Assembly: GCA_050247435.1 (NCBI GenBank) | Contig: JBFWUF010000024.1 | Location: forward strand, 1-64,000 | Length of the DNA stretch: 64,000 bases | Reading direction: 5' to 3' | DNA from: JAJVID01 sp050247435 | GTDB taxonomy: Bacteria > Acidobacteriota > Blastocatellia > RBC074 | Shown here: positions 39,883 to 52,513 of the stretch, in pieces | Layout of the letters: the number at the start of each line of letters is the position of its first letter | How positions within the stretch are numbered: the stretch's first letter is position 1 | Position numbers and translations under genes: made by a program | Notes under the pieces: generated by a model | Seen by the model: only the letters and a program-made list of their open reading frames with translations | Database searches by the model: none | What the model was told of the DNA's origin: nothing

Positions 39883-41485
39883 GTTTCGCTTTCAGCCATT
39901 CGACCAGCTTCGTTTTGTACTCCATCCACTCCGGGTGGCCTTCCCAGTTTTCCATCCCGTGTGGAGCGTCTTTGAGTGTGAAGGCTTCGTGGCTCACGCC
40001 AGCGGCTTCGAGTTTCCGCGCGAAGGCTTCCTGTTGCGCAAACAATCTGTCTTTCGTGCCGCACAGGAGCAGCATCGAGGGCATCTCCGCGTTCACGTTG
40101 TGGAGCGGTGAAAAACGGCGCAGCGTCTCGCGCGCCTCGTCATCGAGCTTGCTGAGGCCGAACAGCCGCGCCGGAATTGAGCGCGGCGTGATCTCACCGG
40201 CCATCGAGACGAAATCATAGACGCCGTAAAACGAAACCACCGCCGTAATGTCTTTACGCTTTTCGGCGGCGATTTGCGCCACCATTTGCCCGCTCGCCGA
40301 TTCGCCGAGGATGGCCACGCGGCGCGGATCAATACGAAAACTTCTGGCGTGACTTCGCACGTAGCGAATCGCCTCGCGCAAATCCTCCAACTGATCCTGA
40401 TGCCGGAACTGCGGCGTCAAACGGTAATCAATCGAAAACCACGCGAAGCCGGCTTTGGCCAGCGGCTCGAACAGCGGCGTAGCGTAAGTTACTTTGTCTC
40501 CCGCCTCCCATCCGCCGCCGTGCGCGATGATGACGGCGGGGAACGGGCCGCGACCTTTTGGAACGTAAGCGTCGAGCTTCAAGTTGTGTCGCGGACTGAA
40601 GACAACGTCCTTCTTGAGATTCGTCGTGTAAGGTTCGTGATCCGCTTGTTTCAGTCCCAACTCTTTGCCGAGCCAGGCAAGGATGGCCGCTTTGTAACCC
40701 CATTGCCGAGGCAGCCAGTTTTCGGCTCTGTGGATCGCGCCGTCAACCGGGAAGTATTCGCATCGCGCTCCGGCCTCGCGGAACTGCTCGCAAAACCTCA
40801 CCGCTTGATCCGGCGGCGCTTCGCGATCCGCCACGCCGTGCACGACCATCGTGGCAGGCATTGTTTTGGCGAGGCGAGTGATCGGCGATGCCTCGGCTAA
40901 AAAATCGGAATTTGAGATATGTGATTTGAGATTCGGGATTTCGCGCAGGTCGTAAAAGCCTCCGATCAAGACCGCCGCTTTCACGCCCGCCGGTTTCTCA
41001 GCTAGAAGCATCGCCGCCAGATGCGCGCCCGCGTCTTCGCCCAGCAGCGCGATGTTGTTTGGGTCAACGCGAAATTCTCCGGCGTGGCAGCGGACGAATC
41101 CAACAGCGGCGCGCAGGTCGTCGAGCGCATCTTTGTAATTTCGAATCCCGCCGAGCCTGTAATCAATCGAAAACCAGTTGTATCCGGCGCGCGTGAGCAT
41201 TTCCAGAAACTGTCCGACGAACGCGACGCGGCTGCCACTGTCCCAACCGCCGCCGTGAATGATGATCACCGCCGGGCGTGCGCGCCCGCGCTTTTGCACG
41301 TAGGCGTCGAGCGCCAACTCCTTGCCGTCCACGCGCCGGTAAACGATATCGCCCATCACCCCCGGCTCAATGTAATTGCCTTCGATGTTGCGAACCTTCA
41401 TGGGCAGGCATTCGCCCGCGCGCGCTTGAATTGACGCGAAAGCGCAAGCCAGTGAAAGAAGCAGAAATGTCTTTGCGGGATTCAT
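39788..41485 (-). CDS. Tandem alpha/beta-hydrolase (BD-FAE-type esterase), first domain altered
   Basis: The 565-residue exported protein (signal: TFLLLSLACAFASIQARA) has two related alpha/beta-hydrolase domains. Domain 1 (~45-275) has the oxyanion HGGG (77-80), but its elbow is GEDAG, with Asp151 at the nucleophile position. Asp220 and His252 of the triad are kept. Domain 2 (~290-535) has HGGG (322-325) and GESAS with Ser396, plus Asp479 and His509. So only domain 2 looks like a normal serine esterase. The C-terminal ~35 residues are encoded in the 95-base overlap with the serine hydrolase gene and look unlike the family. Confidence 0.85.
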   Translation of the reverse strand: MNPAKTFLLLSLACAFASIQARAGECLPMKVRNIEGNYIEPGVMGDIVYRRVDGKELALDAYVQKRGRARPAVIIIHGGGWDSGSRVAFVGQFLEMLTRAGYNWFSIDYRLGGIRNYKDALDDLRAAVGFVRCHAGEFRVDPNNIALLGEDAGAHLAAMLLAEKPAGVKAAVLIGGFYDLREIPNLKSHISNSDFLAEASPITRLAKTMPATMVVHGVADREAPPDQAVRFCEQFREAGARCEYFPVDGAIHRAENWLPRQWGYKAAILAWLGKELGLKQADHEPYTTNLKKDVVFSPRHNLKLDAYVPKGRGPFPAVIIAHGGGWEAGDKVTYATPLFEPLAKAGFAWFSIDYRLTPQFRHQDQLEDLREAIRYVRSHARSFRIDPRRVAILGESASGQMVAQIAAEKRKDITAVVSFYGVYDFVSMAGEITPRSIPARLFGLSKLDDEARETLRRFSPLHNVNAEMPSMLLLCGTKDRLFAQQEAFARKLEAAGVSHEAFTLKDAPHGMENWEGHPEWMEYKTKLVEWLKAKLTPLSPRQKRPSPFPARNDACCVSTAGNYRC

Positions 41486-41705
41486 CGGCGCTTAGGAATA
41501 GCATAGAAAAACTGCGCGGAGAAGCGCGTCGAAGCCGGGGCAGAGCTTTTGTAAAGTTGCGGCCATGATTCTTTCCCTTTAGACTGAGGCTTGAGGATCA
41601 GCGCGAGGCGAATTCACCGAAGACGCCATCGCCAGCCCGGGTCGGACACTCATTCCCACGTTGGGAGGATTTGGTTCGACACTATCAATTTATTCAACGA
41701 GATTC

Positions 41706-44819
<3,114 letters not shown>

Positions 44820-44855
44820 CTGTCGGGAAGAGGCCAGCGAGGAAACAAACAAACT

Positions 44856-46073
44856 ATGCTCTCATCCAAGCGGTCTGTCGCCGCAATCATCATTTGTCTG
44901 TTGCTGAGCGCAAACGCAGTCGTCGCCCAGACGGTCAAAAAAACTCGCCGCCCCGATCCCGCGCGGCGCACGTCGAGCGGTTCGATTCAAAAGTTGCGCG
45001 CCGCCGTTCGCGCCAACCCGCGCAACGCGGAAGCGCGAAACGCGCTCGGTCTCGCGCTAGGCAAGAGCGGACAACTCAACCCGGCCATCGCCGAATTCCG
45101 CGAAGCGATCCATCTCAAGCCGGATTACCTGAAAGCCTGGACGAATCTCGGCGCCGCGCTCGAACAGAAAGGCGATCTGGAAGGCGCGCTTGAAGCTTTT
45201 CGCAAAGCGGCGGAATTGAATCCGGAAGATGCGGAGATTCACGTCACGCTCGGCTCATTGCTGCATCGCGAGCAGATGCTTGACGCCGCCATCGCCGAGT
45301 TCCAACAGGCCGCGAAGCTCAAGCCCGGCTCAGCCGAAATTTACACCAACATCGGATTCATACATGGCCAGATGGGCGACCTGCAGGGCGCGATGAAATC
45401 GTTCGAGCAGGCGATCAAGGTCAAACCTGATTTGGCCGAAGCTCATTCCTTTCTCGGCAACGGCAAATTGCTAATGGGAGATGCCGCCGGGGCGATTGTC
45501 TCGCTGCGCGAGGCCGTGAGATTGAAACCGAATGACACCGCATCTCTGCAAACTCTCGGCGTGGCTCTGCTCCGAAGCGCGTCGCCAGCCGGCGTCGCTG
45601 AAGCCGTTGGTGTGATGCGGCGCGCCGTGAAATTAAGTCCCCAATCAGCCGAGGCGCTGCTGACTCTGGGTGTGGCCTTGCGGGAAAACGGCGAGACGGA
45701 AGAATCGGTTTCGGTCTTGAGGCAGGCGGTCAAACTCAAACCCAATCTGATCGAGTCGCGCAATAATCTGGGATTGTCGCTGCTCCGCGCGGGGAATTAC
45801 GACGCGGCGATCACAGAATTTCAGGAAGCGATCAAACTGGATGGCCAGAGCGCCGCGACGCGTCTCAACCTGGGAGCGGCGTTGATGCGGAAGGGCGACA
45901 TCGAGGGCGCGATCGAACAGTTGGATGCCGCGACGAAGCTCGATCCCGAATCGGCGCAGGCGTGGTATCGTTTGAGCGAGGCGTTGAAAATGAAGGGGCA
46001 GATTGCGGCTTCACAGGAAGCTTTGCGAAGGGCGGAAGAACTCGATCCGAAGTTGAAAAGCACGCAGAAGTAG
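44856..46073 (+). CDS. Secreted tetratricopeptide repeat protein
   Basis: The 405-residue protein has a signal peptide (AAIIICLLLSANAVVAQ), then about ten 34-residue TPR units with the usual Ala/Gly/Tyr pattern (for example GLALGKSGQLNPAIAEFREA, NLGAALEQKGDLEGALEAFR). One unit is longer and contains SASPAGVAEAVGVM. There is no catalytic domain. It is likely a periplasmic scaffold. It starts 36 bases after the SNF2 gene and is followed after 19 bases by the glycosyltransferase gene. Confidence 0.85.
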   Translation: MLSSKRSVAAIIICLLLSANAVVAQTVKKTRRPDPARRTSSGSIQKLRAAVRANPRNAEARNALGLALGKSGQLNPAIAEFREAIHLKPDYLKAWTNLGAALEQKGDLEGALEAFRKAAELNPEDAEIHVTLGSLLHREQMLDAAIAEFQQAAKLKPGSAEIYTNIGFIHGQMGDLQGAMKSFEQAIKVKPDLAEAHSFLGNGKLLMGDAAGAIVSLREAVRLKPNDTASLQTLGVALLRSASPAGVAEAVGVMRRAVKLSPQSAEALLTLGVALRENGETEESVSVLRQAVKLKPNLIESRNNLGLSLLRAGNYDAAITEFQEAIKLDGQSAATRLNLGAALMRKGDIEGAIEQLDAATKLDPESAQAWYRLSEALKMKGQIAASQEALRRAEELDPKLKSTQK

Positions 46074-46092
46074 AGAGGCGGCACCATCAATA

Positions 46093-47607
46093 ATGAAGAG
46101 ACTTACTATTGCAATTCCTTACACCGAAGATAAACAGCTTGAAACCTTTTCCCGGCAAATCGCCAGTCACCCACTCGTAGAACAGATTCTGTGCTTGCAT
46201 CAAGACGCGCCGCCCGCTTTGCCTGAGAGCGTGAAAGCGATCAAGGCGGATGCGTTCTTTTCCGGCTCGGCAATCAACTCGCTGATCGAATCGTGGCGGC
46301 CAAAAGAGACGGATTACCTGCTGCTGGTTTTGCCCGGAGGCCGTGTGGAGCTTGGCGCACACGCGCTGGAAAGGTTGGTTCAAGTGGCGAACGACACTGG
46401 CGCTGCTCTGGTCTTTTCGGATTTTCGACAACAAGACGGCGGAGAGATAACTGATCATCCGCTGATTGATTATCAACTCGGAGCCATTCGCGACAATTTC
46501 GACTTCGGTTCGCTGGCTTTGCTTTCGCGTGAAGAAGTTGAGAAGGCTCTGCGCGATCACGGCGGAATCTCGCCAGACATCCGCTGGGGCGGGCTGTACG
46601 ACCTGCGGCTTAAGCTTTCGATCAACTCAACGATCTTCCGCATTCCCGAACCGCTCTACACGCGCGTCGCGGTTGACACGCGGGCGAGCGGCGAGAAGAT
46701 CTTCGATTACGTTGACCCGCGAAAGCGCGACTATCAGATCGAGATGGAGAAGATCGCGACCGCGCACTTGGAACGCATCGGCGCCCGCCTCGATCCGAGT
46801 TTTGCTGACTTACCCGAATCGCGCGTACAGTTCCCGGTCAAAGCCAGCGTCATCATCCCGGTTCGCAATCGCGTCAAGACAATCGCCGACGCCGTGCGCA
46901 GCGCGCTCGCGCAAAAGACCGATTTCCCGTTCAACGTGATCGTAGTTGACAATCACTCAACCGACGGCACGACCGACGTGCTGCGCGAACTTGCGGCTGA
47001 TAACGGGATTGGTGGGGAAAGGCTCGTTCACATCGTTCCGGTGAGGACTGATTATGGAATTGGCGGATGTTGGAATGAGGCGATCTATTCGCCACATTGC
47101 GGGCGTTACGCCGTGCAACTCGATTCCGACGACATTTATTCGAGCGAGAATGCGCTGGCGCGGATCGTCGCCGAGTTCGATTCAGGCAAGTACGCGATGG
47201 TCATCGGTTCGTACACGATTGTTGATTTCGATCTGAACGAACTGCCGCCTGGATTGATTGATCACCGCGAGTGGACGCGCGAGAACGGACGCAACAACGC
47301 GCTACGCATCAACGGGCTTGGCGCGCCGCGCGCCTTCGACGTGGAGATACTGCGTCAGATCGGATTGCCGAACACCAGCTACGGAGAAGATTACGCCGTC
47401 GCGCTGCGCGTCAGCCGCGAATACGAGATCGGGCGGATTTACGATTCGCTCTATTTCGCGCGCCGCTGGTCGGGCAATTCCGACAGCGCATTGCCGCTTC
47501 AGACCGCGAACCGCTACGACACCTACAAAGACCGGCTGCGGACGATTGAGATTCTGGCGCGGCAGCAATTCAATGCGCGGAAGAAAACGAAAGGCGCGAC
47601 GACATGA
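46093..47607 (+). CDS. Glycosyltransferase family 2 protein with duplicated N-terminal half
   Basis: The 504-residue protein has two parts. Residues 1-250 look like a degenerate GT-A-like half (ending with a FSDFRQQDGG-type motif). Residues ~255-480 form a canonical GT2 domain: ASVIIPVRNRVKTIADAVRS, VIVVDNHSTDGTTDVL, nucleotide-metal motif LDSDD in YAVQLDSDDIYS, and a GLGAPRAFDVEILRQIG/NTSYGEDYAVALRVS acceptor region. No membrane segment is seen. Its last four bases overlap the DUF4922 gene, which in turn overlaps the SpoIID gene. The three are probably made together. Confidence 0.87.
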   Translation: MKRLTIAIPYTEDKQLETFSRQIASHPLVEQILCLHQDAPPALPESVKAIKADAFFSGSAINSLIESWRPKETDYLLLVLPGGRVELGAHALERLVQVANDTGAALVFSDFRQQDGGEITDHPLIDYQLGAIRDNFDFGSLALLSREEVEKALRDHGGISPDIRWGGLYDLRLKLSINSTIFRIPEPLYTRVAVDTRASGEKIFDYVDPRKRDYQIEMEKIATAHLERIGARLDPSFADLPESRVQFPVKASVIIPVRNRVKTIADAVRSALAQKTDFPFNVIVVDNHSTDGTTDVLRELAADNGIGGERLVHIVPVRTDYGIGGCWNEAIYSPHCGRYAVQLDSDDIYSSENALARIVAEFDSGKYAMVIGSYTIVDFDLNELPPGLIDHREWTRENGRNNALRINGLGAPRAFDVEILRQIGLPNTSYGEDYAVALRVSREYEIGRIYDSLYFARRWSGNSDSALPLQTANRYDTYKDRLRTIEILARQQFNARKKTKGATT

Positions 47608-48626
47608 GTTGGGAAGAGAGAGTCATCGGCATCGACGCGTTGCGCGCGTACCTGCCGAATAAATCCGAGCCGGATTTTGGTAGCATGGTTGAAGGACTGT
47701 TCTTCCAGCAGCTTGAGACTTGGCCGATGCTGCGCGACGCGATCACTGGGCTGACGCAGGTGGAGTTTAAGAAACTTTCGGCCAGAGGCTCAGAAGTCCT
47801 GGCGCAGTTCAACCCGCAGCGCATCGTCAGCACTGGCGCGAAGGTAGACGCGGCTACCATCAAACAGCGCCCGTGTTTTTTGTGCGCGGAGAATTTGCCG
47901 CCGGAAGAGCGCGGGGTCGCTTACGGCGAAGGTTTCGTCGCGCTCTACAACCCGTTTCCGGTTCTACCAACGCATCTGGTGATCACTTCGCGCCGCCACA
48001 TTCCGCAAACGATAGCGGGCAATTTCAGAACGCTGCTCGATCTGGCGATGGATTTGGGCGACGTGTATTTCGTTCTGTATAACGGCGCGGCGTGCGGGGC
48101 CTCCGCGCCAGATCATCTACATTTTCAGGCAGGCGAGCAAAGATGTCTGCCGATGCTGCGCGAGGTCGAAAGCTGGGATCGGCGGGTTTTGTCGAATTAT
48201 TCCGGTGATTCTGGAATTGAAGCATTCACGCTAAAGGATTACCGCCTGAACGCGCTGATCGCTCGCGGCAATGATCGCGGCGCTTTGATCGGTTGGTTCG
48301 ACAGGGTTGAGCGGCTTCTGACTGAAGTCACAGCCGCGGAATCCGAGCCGATGATCAATCTGGTTGTGACGCGAACTGGCAGCCAGTGGACGGTGATTGT
48401 TTTCCCGCGCGGCAAGCATCGCCCTGATCGTTACTTTGCCGAAGGTGAAATGAAGTTGATGGTCAGTCCAGCGTCGATTGACCTCGCGGGCGTCCTGGTC
48501 GTGCCACAGCCGGATCATTTCGCGAAGATCACTTCGCTGGATGTTGAAGAGATTTACGCCGAAGTGACGCTCGATGGCGCGCGCTTCGGTCGCGTCCTGG
48601 AGGCTTATGAGTATTCAGAAGATTGA
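47604..48626 (+). CDS. DUF4922 protein, HIT/GalT-like nucleotidyltransferase or phosphorylase
   Basis: The 340-residue protein contains PCFLCAENLPPEERGVAYGE, a zinc-type CxxC as in galactose-1-phosphate uridylyltransferases. YNPFPVLPTHLVITSRRHIP follows, and DHLHFQAGEQR carries the HxH pair of the HIT superfamily. These match DUF4922. HIT/GalT enzymes transfer or phosphorolyse nucleotides, here possibly sugar nucleotides. The start overlaps the glycosyltransferase stop by four bases and its end overlaps the SpoIID start by 20 bases. Confidence 0.82.
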   Translation: MSWEERVIGIDALRAYLPNKSEPDFGSMVEGLFFQQLETWPMLRDAITGLTQVEFKKLSARGSEVLAQFNPQRIVSTGAKVDAATIKQRPCFLCAENLPPEERGVAYGEGFVALYNPFPVLPTHLVITSRRHIPQTIAGNFRTLLDLAMDLGDVYFVLYNGAACGASAPDHLHFQAGEQRCLPMLREVESWDRRVLSNYSGDSGIEAFTLKDYRLNALIARGNDRGALIGWFDRVERLLTEVTAAESEPMINLVVTRTGSQWTVIVFPRGKHRPDRYFAEGEMKLMVSPASIDLAGVLVVPQPDHFAKITSLDVEEIYAEVTLDGARFGRVLEAYEYSED

Positions 48627-49971
48627 GCATGAACCTGTAGTCTCTATTGGTTTGATGACCGGCGCGGGGGACGTGGCTTTTGAACTGAAGGGAACTTTCG
48701 TAAATTCCGCCGGAGAGCGTCTGGAAGGCGGGAGCTATCGCGCAGCGGCGTCCGGCGACAAAGTTGAAATTGTGGCTGGCGCTGGCTGGCGCGGCCTTTC
48801 GCCTTCGGAGTATCGTCTGGCGCCTGTCGAGCCATCAGCCTCATTCGTTATCCGCGACGTCACCATCGGCATTGATTTCCACTGGCAGCGAAAACAGGAT
48901 CAGGAATTTCGGGGAGCATTGAAGCTCAAGCTTAACGCGGACGGCAAGTTGACGGTGATCAACGAAATTCCCGTCGGGGACTACCTGACCAGCGTCATCT
49001 CGTCGGAGATGAGCGCTAACTCGCATCCCGAACTACTCAAGGCCCATTCGATCATCTCGCGTAGCTGGTTGCTGGCGCAGATGAAGCCATGGATGAAAGA
49101 GCGCCACAAACCTTCGTTTGCAATTCAAACATCCGGCGGCGAGAAGCAACTGATTCGCTGGTACGATCAGGAGAGCCACACCGACTTCGACGTTTGCGCC
49201 GATGATCACTGCCAGCGCTATCAAGGCGTCACGAAAGCGACTTCGGCGAAAGTTCACGAAGCGATCAGCGCGACATACGGGCAGGTTCTGGTTTACGGCG
49301 ATGAGTTGTGCGACGCGCGGTTCTCAAAATCCTGCGGCGGGATGACTGAAAGTTACGACGCGGCCTGGGAGGATTCGCCGAAGCCTTATCTTGCCGTCTT
49401 GTACGACGGCGAAGAGTTTCCCGAAGGCTTCGATCTGCCTCTGACCGAAGAGGCCAACGCCGAGCGCTGGATTCGCAATTCGCCGCCCGCGTTCTGCAAC
49501 ACGAATGACCGAAGCATCCTCGGAAAAATTCTGCCTGACTTCGATCAGGAGACCACGGATTTTTACCGTTGGCGCATGACGGTGGCTCAGGACGAGTTGC
49601 AGGAATTGCTGCGCAAGAAACTCGGTGTTGATTTCGGTTTCGTTCGCAAGCTTGAGCCGGTCGAGCGAGGAGTTTCAGGGCGTATCACGCAACTGCGAAT
49701 CGTTGGCGAGCGCGAGACGATGATTGTCGGCAAGGAGCTTGAGATCCGCCGCGCGCTCTCGCCTTCGCATCTTTATAGCTCGGCCTTCGTGGTTGAGAGT
49801 GACGAATCGAGCGGCGCGTTTACGCTGATCGGGGCCGGGTGGGGACACGGCGTGGGATTGTGCCAGATCGGGGCCGCGTTGATGGCTGAACGCGGTTATG
49901 TTTTCGGGAGTATTTTGGAGCATTACTATCGCGGCGCGCGCCTTTACGAGCTATACTCAGCCGGCGTTTAA
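48607..49971 (+). CDS. SpoIID/LytB-domain protein
   Basis: From ATG 48607 (MSIQKIEHEPVVSIGLMTGA) the protein has 454 residues; GGAGG lies 3 bases upstream. The SpoIID domain begins at ~95 and has INEIPVGDYLTSVISSEMSA, with the catalytic-type Glu in SSEM, then HPELLKAHSIISRSWLLAQM, GQVLVYGDELCDARFSKSCG and the late GWGHGVGLCQIGAALMAERG. SpoIID proteins are lytic transglycosylases that cleave glycan strands lacking stem peptides. No signal peptide is seen, which is unusual for a wall enzyme. Genes for a glycosyltransferase and DUF4922 protein are coupled upstream. Confidence 0.87.
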   Translation: MSIQKIEHEPVVSIGLMTGAGDVAFELKGTFVNSAGERLEGGSYRAAASGDKVEIVAGAGWRGLSPSEYRLAPVEPSASFVIRDVTIGIDFHWQRKQDQEFRGALKLKLNADGKLTVINEIPVGDYLTSVISSEMSANSHPELLKAHSIISRSWLLAQMKPWMKERHKPSFAIQTSGGEKQLIRWYDQESHTDFDVCADDHCQRYQGVTKATSAKVHEAISATYGQVLVYGDELCDARFSKSCGGMTESYDAAWEDSPKPYLAVLYDGEEFPEGFDLPLTEEANAERWIRNSPPAFCNTNDRSILGKILPDFDQETTDFYRWRMTVAQDELQELLRKKLGVDFGFVRKLEPVERGVSGRITQLRIVGERETMIVGKELEIRRALSPSHLYSSAFVVESDESSGAFTLIGAGWGHGVGLCQIGAALMAERGYVFGSILEHYYRGARLYELYSAGV

Positions 49972-49997
49972 ATTTCCTGCAAGACCGAGGTCATTGA

Positions 49998-50234
49998 ATG
50001 ACCAGTAACTTTTACACCTTTGCCGTGACCGACCGCAGGCGGATGTTGGCCGACGCCGGTTTCGCTCGCGACGACCTGCGCATTTGGTCGCATCCCGACG
50101 GAAGGGCGATTGGAGAAGGCGTTGCGGTGGCTTTGACGGACGATGCGTTTCTGCGATTTCTGAAGATGGAAGCTGCGGCCACTCCCGCCGATGAAAGCGG
50201 GGACGCGGAGGCCGCCGCGAATTATCCGGCGTAG
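49998..50234 (+). CDS. Small hypothetical protein
   Basis: The 78-residue frame begins MTSNFYTFAVTDRRRMLADA and continues GFARDDLRIWSHPDGRAIGE. It has a plausible but weak GAGG binding site. It lies 26 bases after the SpoIID gene and 50 bases before the signal-peptide start of the DUF4159 gene, in the same direction. No family is recognised. Two other frames in this region are weaker. Confidence 0.5.
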   Translation: MTSNFYTFAVTDRRRMLADAGFARDDLRIWSHPDGRAIGEGVAVALTDDAFLRFLKMEAAATPADESGDAEAAANYPA

Positions 50235-50284
50235 TGACATTCGTATTTTCCCCCGCCTCCGACGCGCCGGCAGGAGAAGCCTTG

Positions 50285-51067
50285 ATGAAAGCGACAGCGT
50301 TCGTATTGCTCCTGATCTGTTTGTTGCTGCTCTCTTCGTCCGCGCAGAGCCAGCGGTTGCCGCCACGATCCGATTTCAGATCTCGAAAAGATTCCAGCAA
50401 TCCCCATCGAAAATTGGAGTTCACGTTTGCGCGCCTCGAATACGGTTCAGTGGGGTGGCGCGGAGGCTGGATGACCGATTATCCGAAAGCCGATGAGCAA
50501 TTCATCATGGGCTTGCGCAACTGGTGCCAAAGCAGTCTGGCGATTTCCGACGATCCGGCATCCTGCGCGCCTGGAGATAAAGACCTCTTCAAATATCCGT
50601 TCATTTACGTTGTCGAACCGGGCTATATGGAGCTTTCAACGGAAGACGCGGCGAACCTGCGTGAATACCTGCTGCGCGGCGGCTTCATGATGCTCGATGA
50701 TTTCTGGGGCGAGTATGAATGGCGGAACGTGCGGGAGCAGATGCGCAAGGTCTTTCCTGAATACTCCATCCAGGAGTTGCCGCTCGACCATCCGATCTTC
50801 CACTGCTACTTCGACATTGACGAAGCTGTTCAGGTTCCCAACGTGAGAAACATTATTTATCGTGGCAGGACGGACGAGAAAGGCGGCTACGTGCCGCATT
50901 ACGACGCCATAGTTGATGACACAGGACGCGTGATGGTCTTCATCGCCCGCAACTCCGACAACGGCGACGCGTGGGAATGGATTGATGACCCGCGTTACCC
51001 GTTGAAGTACGGGCTTGCGGCCTACAAGCTCGGCATGAATTTGATTGTCTACGCGATGACACACTGA
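50285..51067 (+). CDS. Exported DUF4159 protein
   Basis: Start at ATG 50285 (MKATAFVLLLICLLLLSSSA), with AGGAG upstream; the frame is open to 50234. The 260-residue protein matches DUF4159: FARLEYGSVGWRGGWMTDYP, VEPGYMELSTEDAANLREYL, LRGGFMMLDDFWGEYEWRNV and DHPIFHCYFDIDEAVQVPN. The fold is glutamine-amidotransferase-like. DUF4159 proteins often accompany MoxR ATPase and von Willebrand factor genes, but none is here. It would act in the periplasm. Confidence 0.85.
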   Translation: MKATAFVLLLICLLLLSSSAQSQRLPPRSDFRSRKDSSNPHRKLEFTFARLEYGSVGWRGGWMTDYPKADEQFIMGLRNWCQSSLAISDDPASCAPGDKDLFKYPFIYVVEPGYMELSTEDAANLREYLLRGGFMMLDDFWGEYEWRNVREQMRKVFPEYSIQELPLDHPIFHCYFDIDEAVQVPNVRNIIYRGRTDEKGGYVPHYDAIVDDTGRVMVFIARNSDNGDAWEWIDDPRYPLKYGLAAYKLGMNLIVYAMTH

Positions 51068-51076
51068 AAAGAGTTT

Positions 51077-51183
<107 letters not shown>

Positions 51184-51315
51184 ATTGTTTTGTTGAGAGT
51201 TGCGCCCCCTCAGTTGCCCTTTCTTTAACAGGCGAACGCGAACGCGTGTTCCCCTCAGTCTCGAAACCCGACGATCTCGCAAGATCGTTTCAACGACCAT
51301 CCAAGGAGGTTTTTT

Positions 51316-52446
51316 ATGAGCAGAAGCCATTCCCATTCAACCGATTTTCCTGTCTGTTGCATCATCCCGCCAATCATACTGCGTAATCTGGCCGAGAAAG
51401 GCGATGACGATCAGCGCGATCTGGCGTTTCACGTATTGCAGATCAGCGCCAGCATGCGTGGCAAACGCGAGGCGGTGGGTAGTTTCGCTTTCGCCGCCGC
51501 CGTTTCCACCGGGGAAAAACGCCGCACGATCTACGACGCGCAGAACAGGCGCTTCCTGCCCGGAAAGCTCGTTCGCAGCGAAGGCGGCAAAAGAAGCGCT
51601 GACAGGTCTGTCAACGAGGCCTATGACGGATCGGGGAAGACCTACGATTTCTTCATGAAAGTTTTCGGGCGCAATTCCATTGATGACCGAGGGCTGCGGC
51701 TCGATTCGACGGTGCATTACGGGCGCAATTACATGAACGCCTTCTGGGATGGCCAGCAGATGGTCTACGGCGACGGCGACGGACAGATATTCGAGCGGTT
51801 CACGAAAAGTCTGGACATCATCGGTCACGAACTGACACACGGCGTGACGCAGTACGAGGCCGACCTGGTTTACGAAGACATGCCGGGCGCGCTCAACGAA
51901 CACTTCTCCGACGTCTTTGGAGTTTTGGTCAAACAGTACGCGCGGAAGACGCGGGCGGAGAAAGCCGACTGGCTGATCGGCAAGGGGATTTTCGCGAAAG
52001 GCATCAAAGGCAAAGCGCTACGTTCGATGAAGGCGCCCGGCACTGCCTTCAACGACCCGTTGATCGGCAAGGACGATCAGCCGGCGCACATGAATGATTT
52101 CGTCAACACCAGAGAAGACAACGGCGGTGTGCATATCAACTCCGGCATCCCGAACAAGGCGTTTTACGAACTGGCCATCCGGCTGAAAGGTTTCGCGTGG
52201 GAGCGCGCCGGACGAATCTGGTACGTGACCTTGCGCGACCGGCTGCGCCCGGAATCGGTCTTTCAGGACTGCGCCGACGCGACGTTCGATGTCGCAAGGG
52301 AACTTTACGGAGCCGACAGCATTGAGCAACGCGCTGTCCGCGAAGCCTGGGACGCCGTTGGCATCAGGACTGGCCAGACTGCTGTGAGAAAGGCCAAGGC
52401 TGCCGGAGCGGGCCGGCTGGTTGTAACCGCCGCCCGGAAACAGTGA
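51316..52446 (+). CDS. Protealysin-like M4 metalloprotease
   Basis: The 376-residue protein has no signal peptide. A short propeptide includes PVCCIIPPIILRNLAEKGDD, the IPP motif of protealysin-type precursors. The zinc site is HELTH (171-175) with Glu195 in GALNEHFSDVFG; the later active-site His is in GGVHINSGIPNKAFY. YGRNYMNAFWDGQQMVYGDG supplies substrate-site residues. This group contrasts with secreted thermolysins by lacking a long FTP/PepSY propeptide. The next gene encodes the cognate emfourin-type inhibitor. AAGGAGG precedes the ATG. Confidence 0.92.
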   Translation: MSRSHSHSTDFPVCCIIPPIILRNLAEKGDDDQRDLAFHVLQISASMRGKREAVGSFAFAAAVSTGEKRRTIYDAQNRRFLPGKLVRSEGGKRSADRSVNEAYDGSGKTYDFFMKVFGRNSIDDRGLRLDSTVHYGRNYMNAFWDGQQMVYGDGDGQIFERFTKSLDIIGHELTHGVTQYEADLVYEDMPGALNEHFSDVFGVLVKQYARKTRAEKADWLIGKGIFAKGIKGKALRSMKAPGTAFNDPLIGKDDQPAHMNDFVNTREDNGGVHINSGIPNKAFYELAIRLKGFAWERAGRIWYVTLRDRLRPESVFQDCADATFDVARELYGADSIEQRAVREAWDAVGIRTGQTAVRKAKAAGAGRLVVTAARKQ

Positions 52447-52467
52447 GAATCGTCCGCGAAATGAAGA

Positions 52468-52492
52468 TGGGACAATTTGCCAAATTGTCCCA
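52468..52492. terminator. Hairpin between protease and inhibitor genes
   Basis: TGGGACAATTT (52468-52478) and AAATTGTCCCA (52482-52492) form an 11-bp stem with a GCC loop. It lies 22 bases before the inhibitor start and could partly terminate protease transcription or set the ratio of protease to inhibitor. Confidence 0.5.
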
Positions 52493-52513
52493 CCTTATTG
52501 GAGGAGGGAAGTG

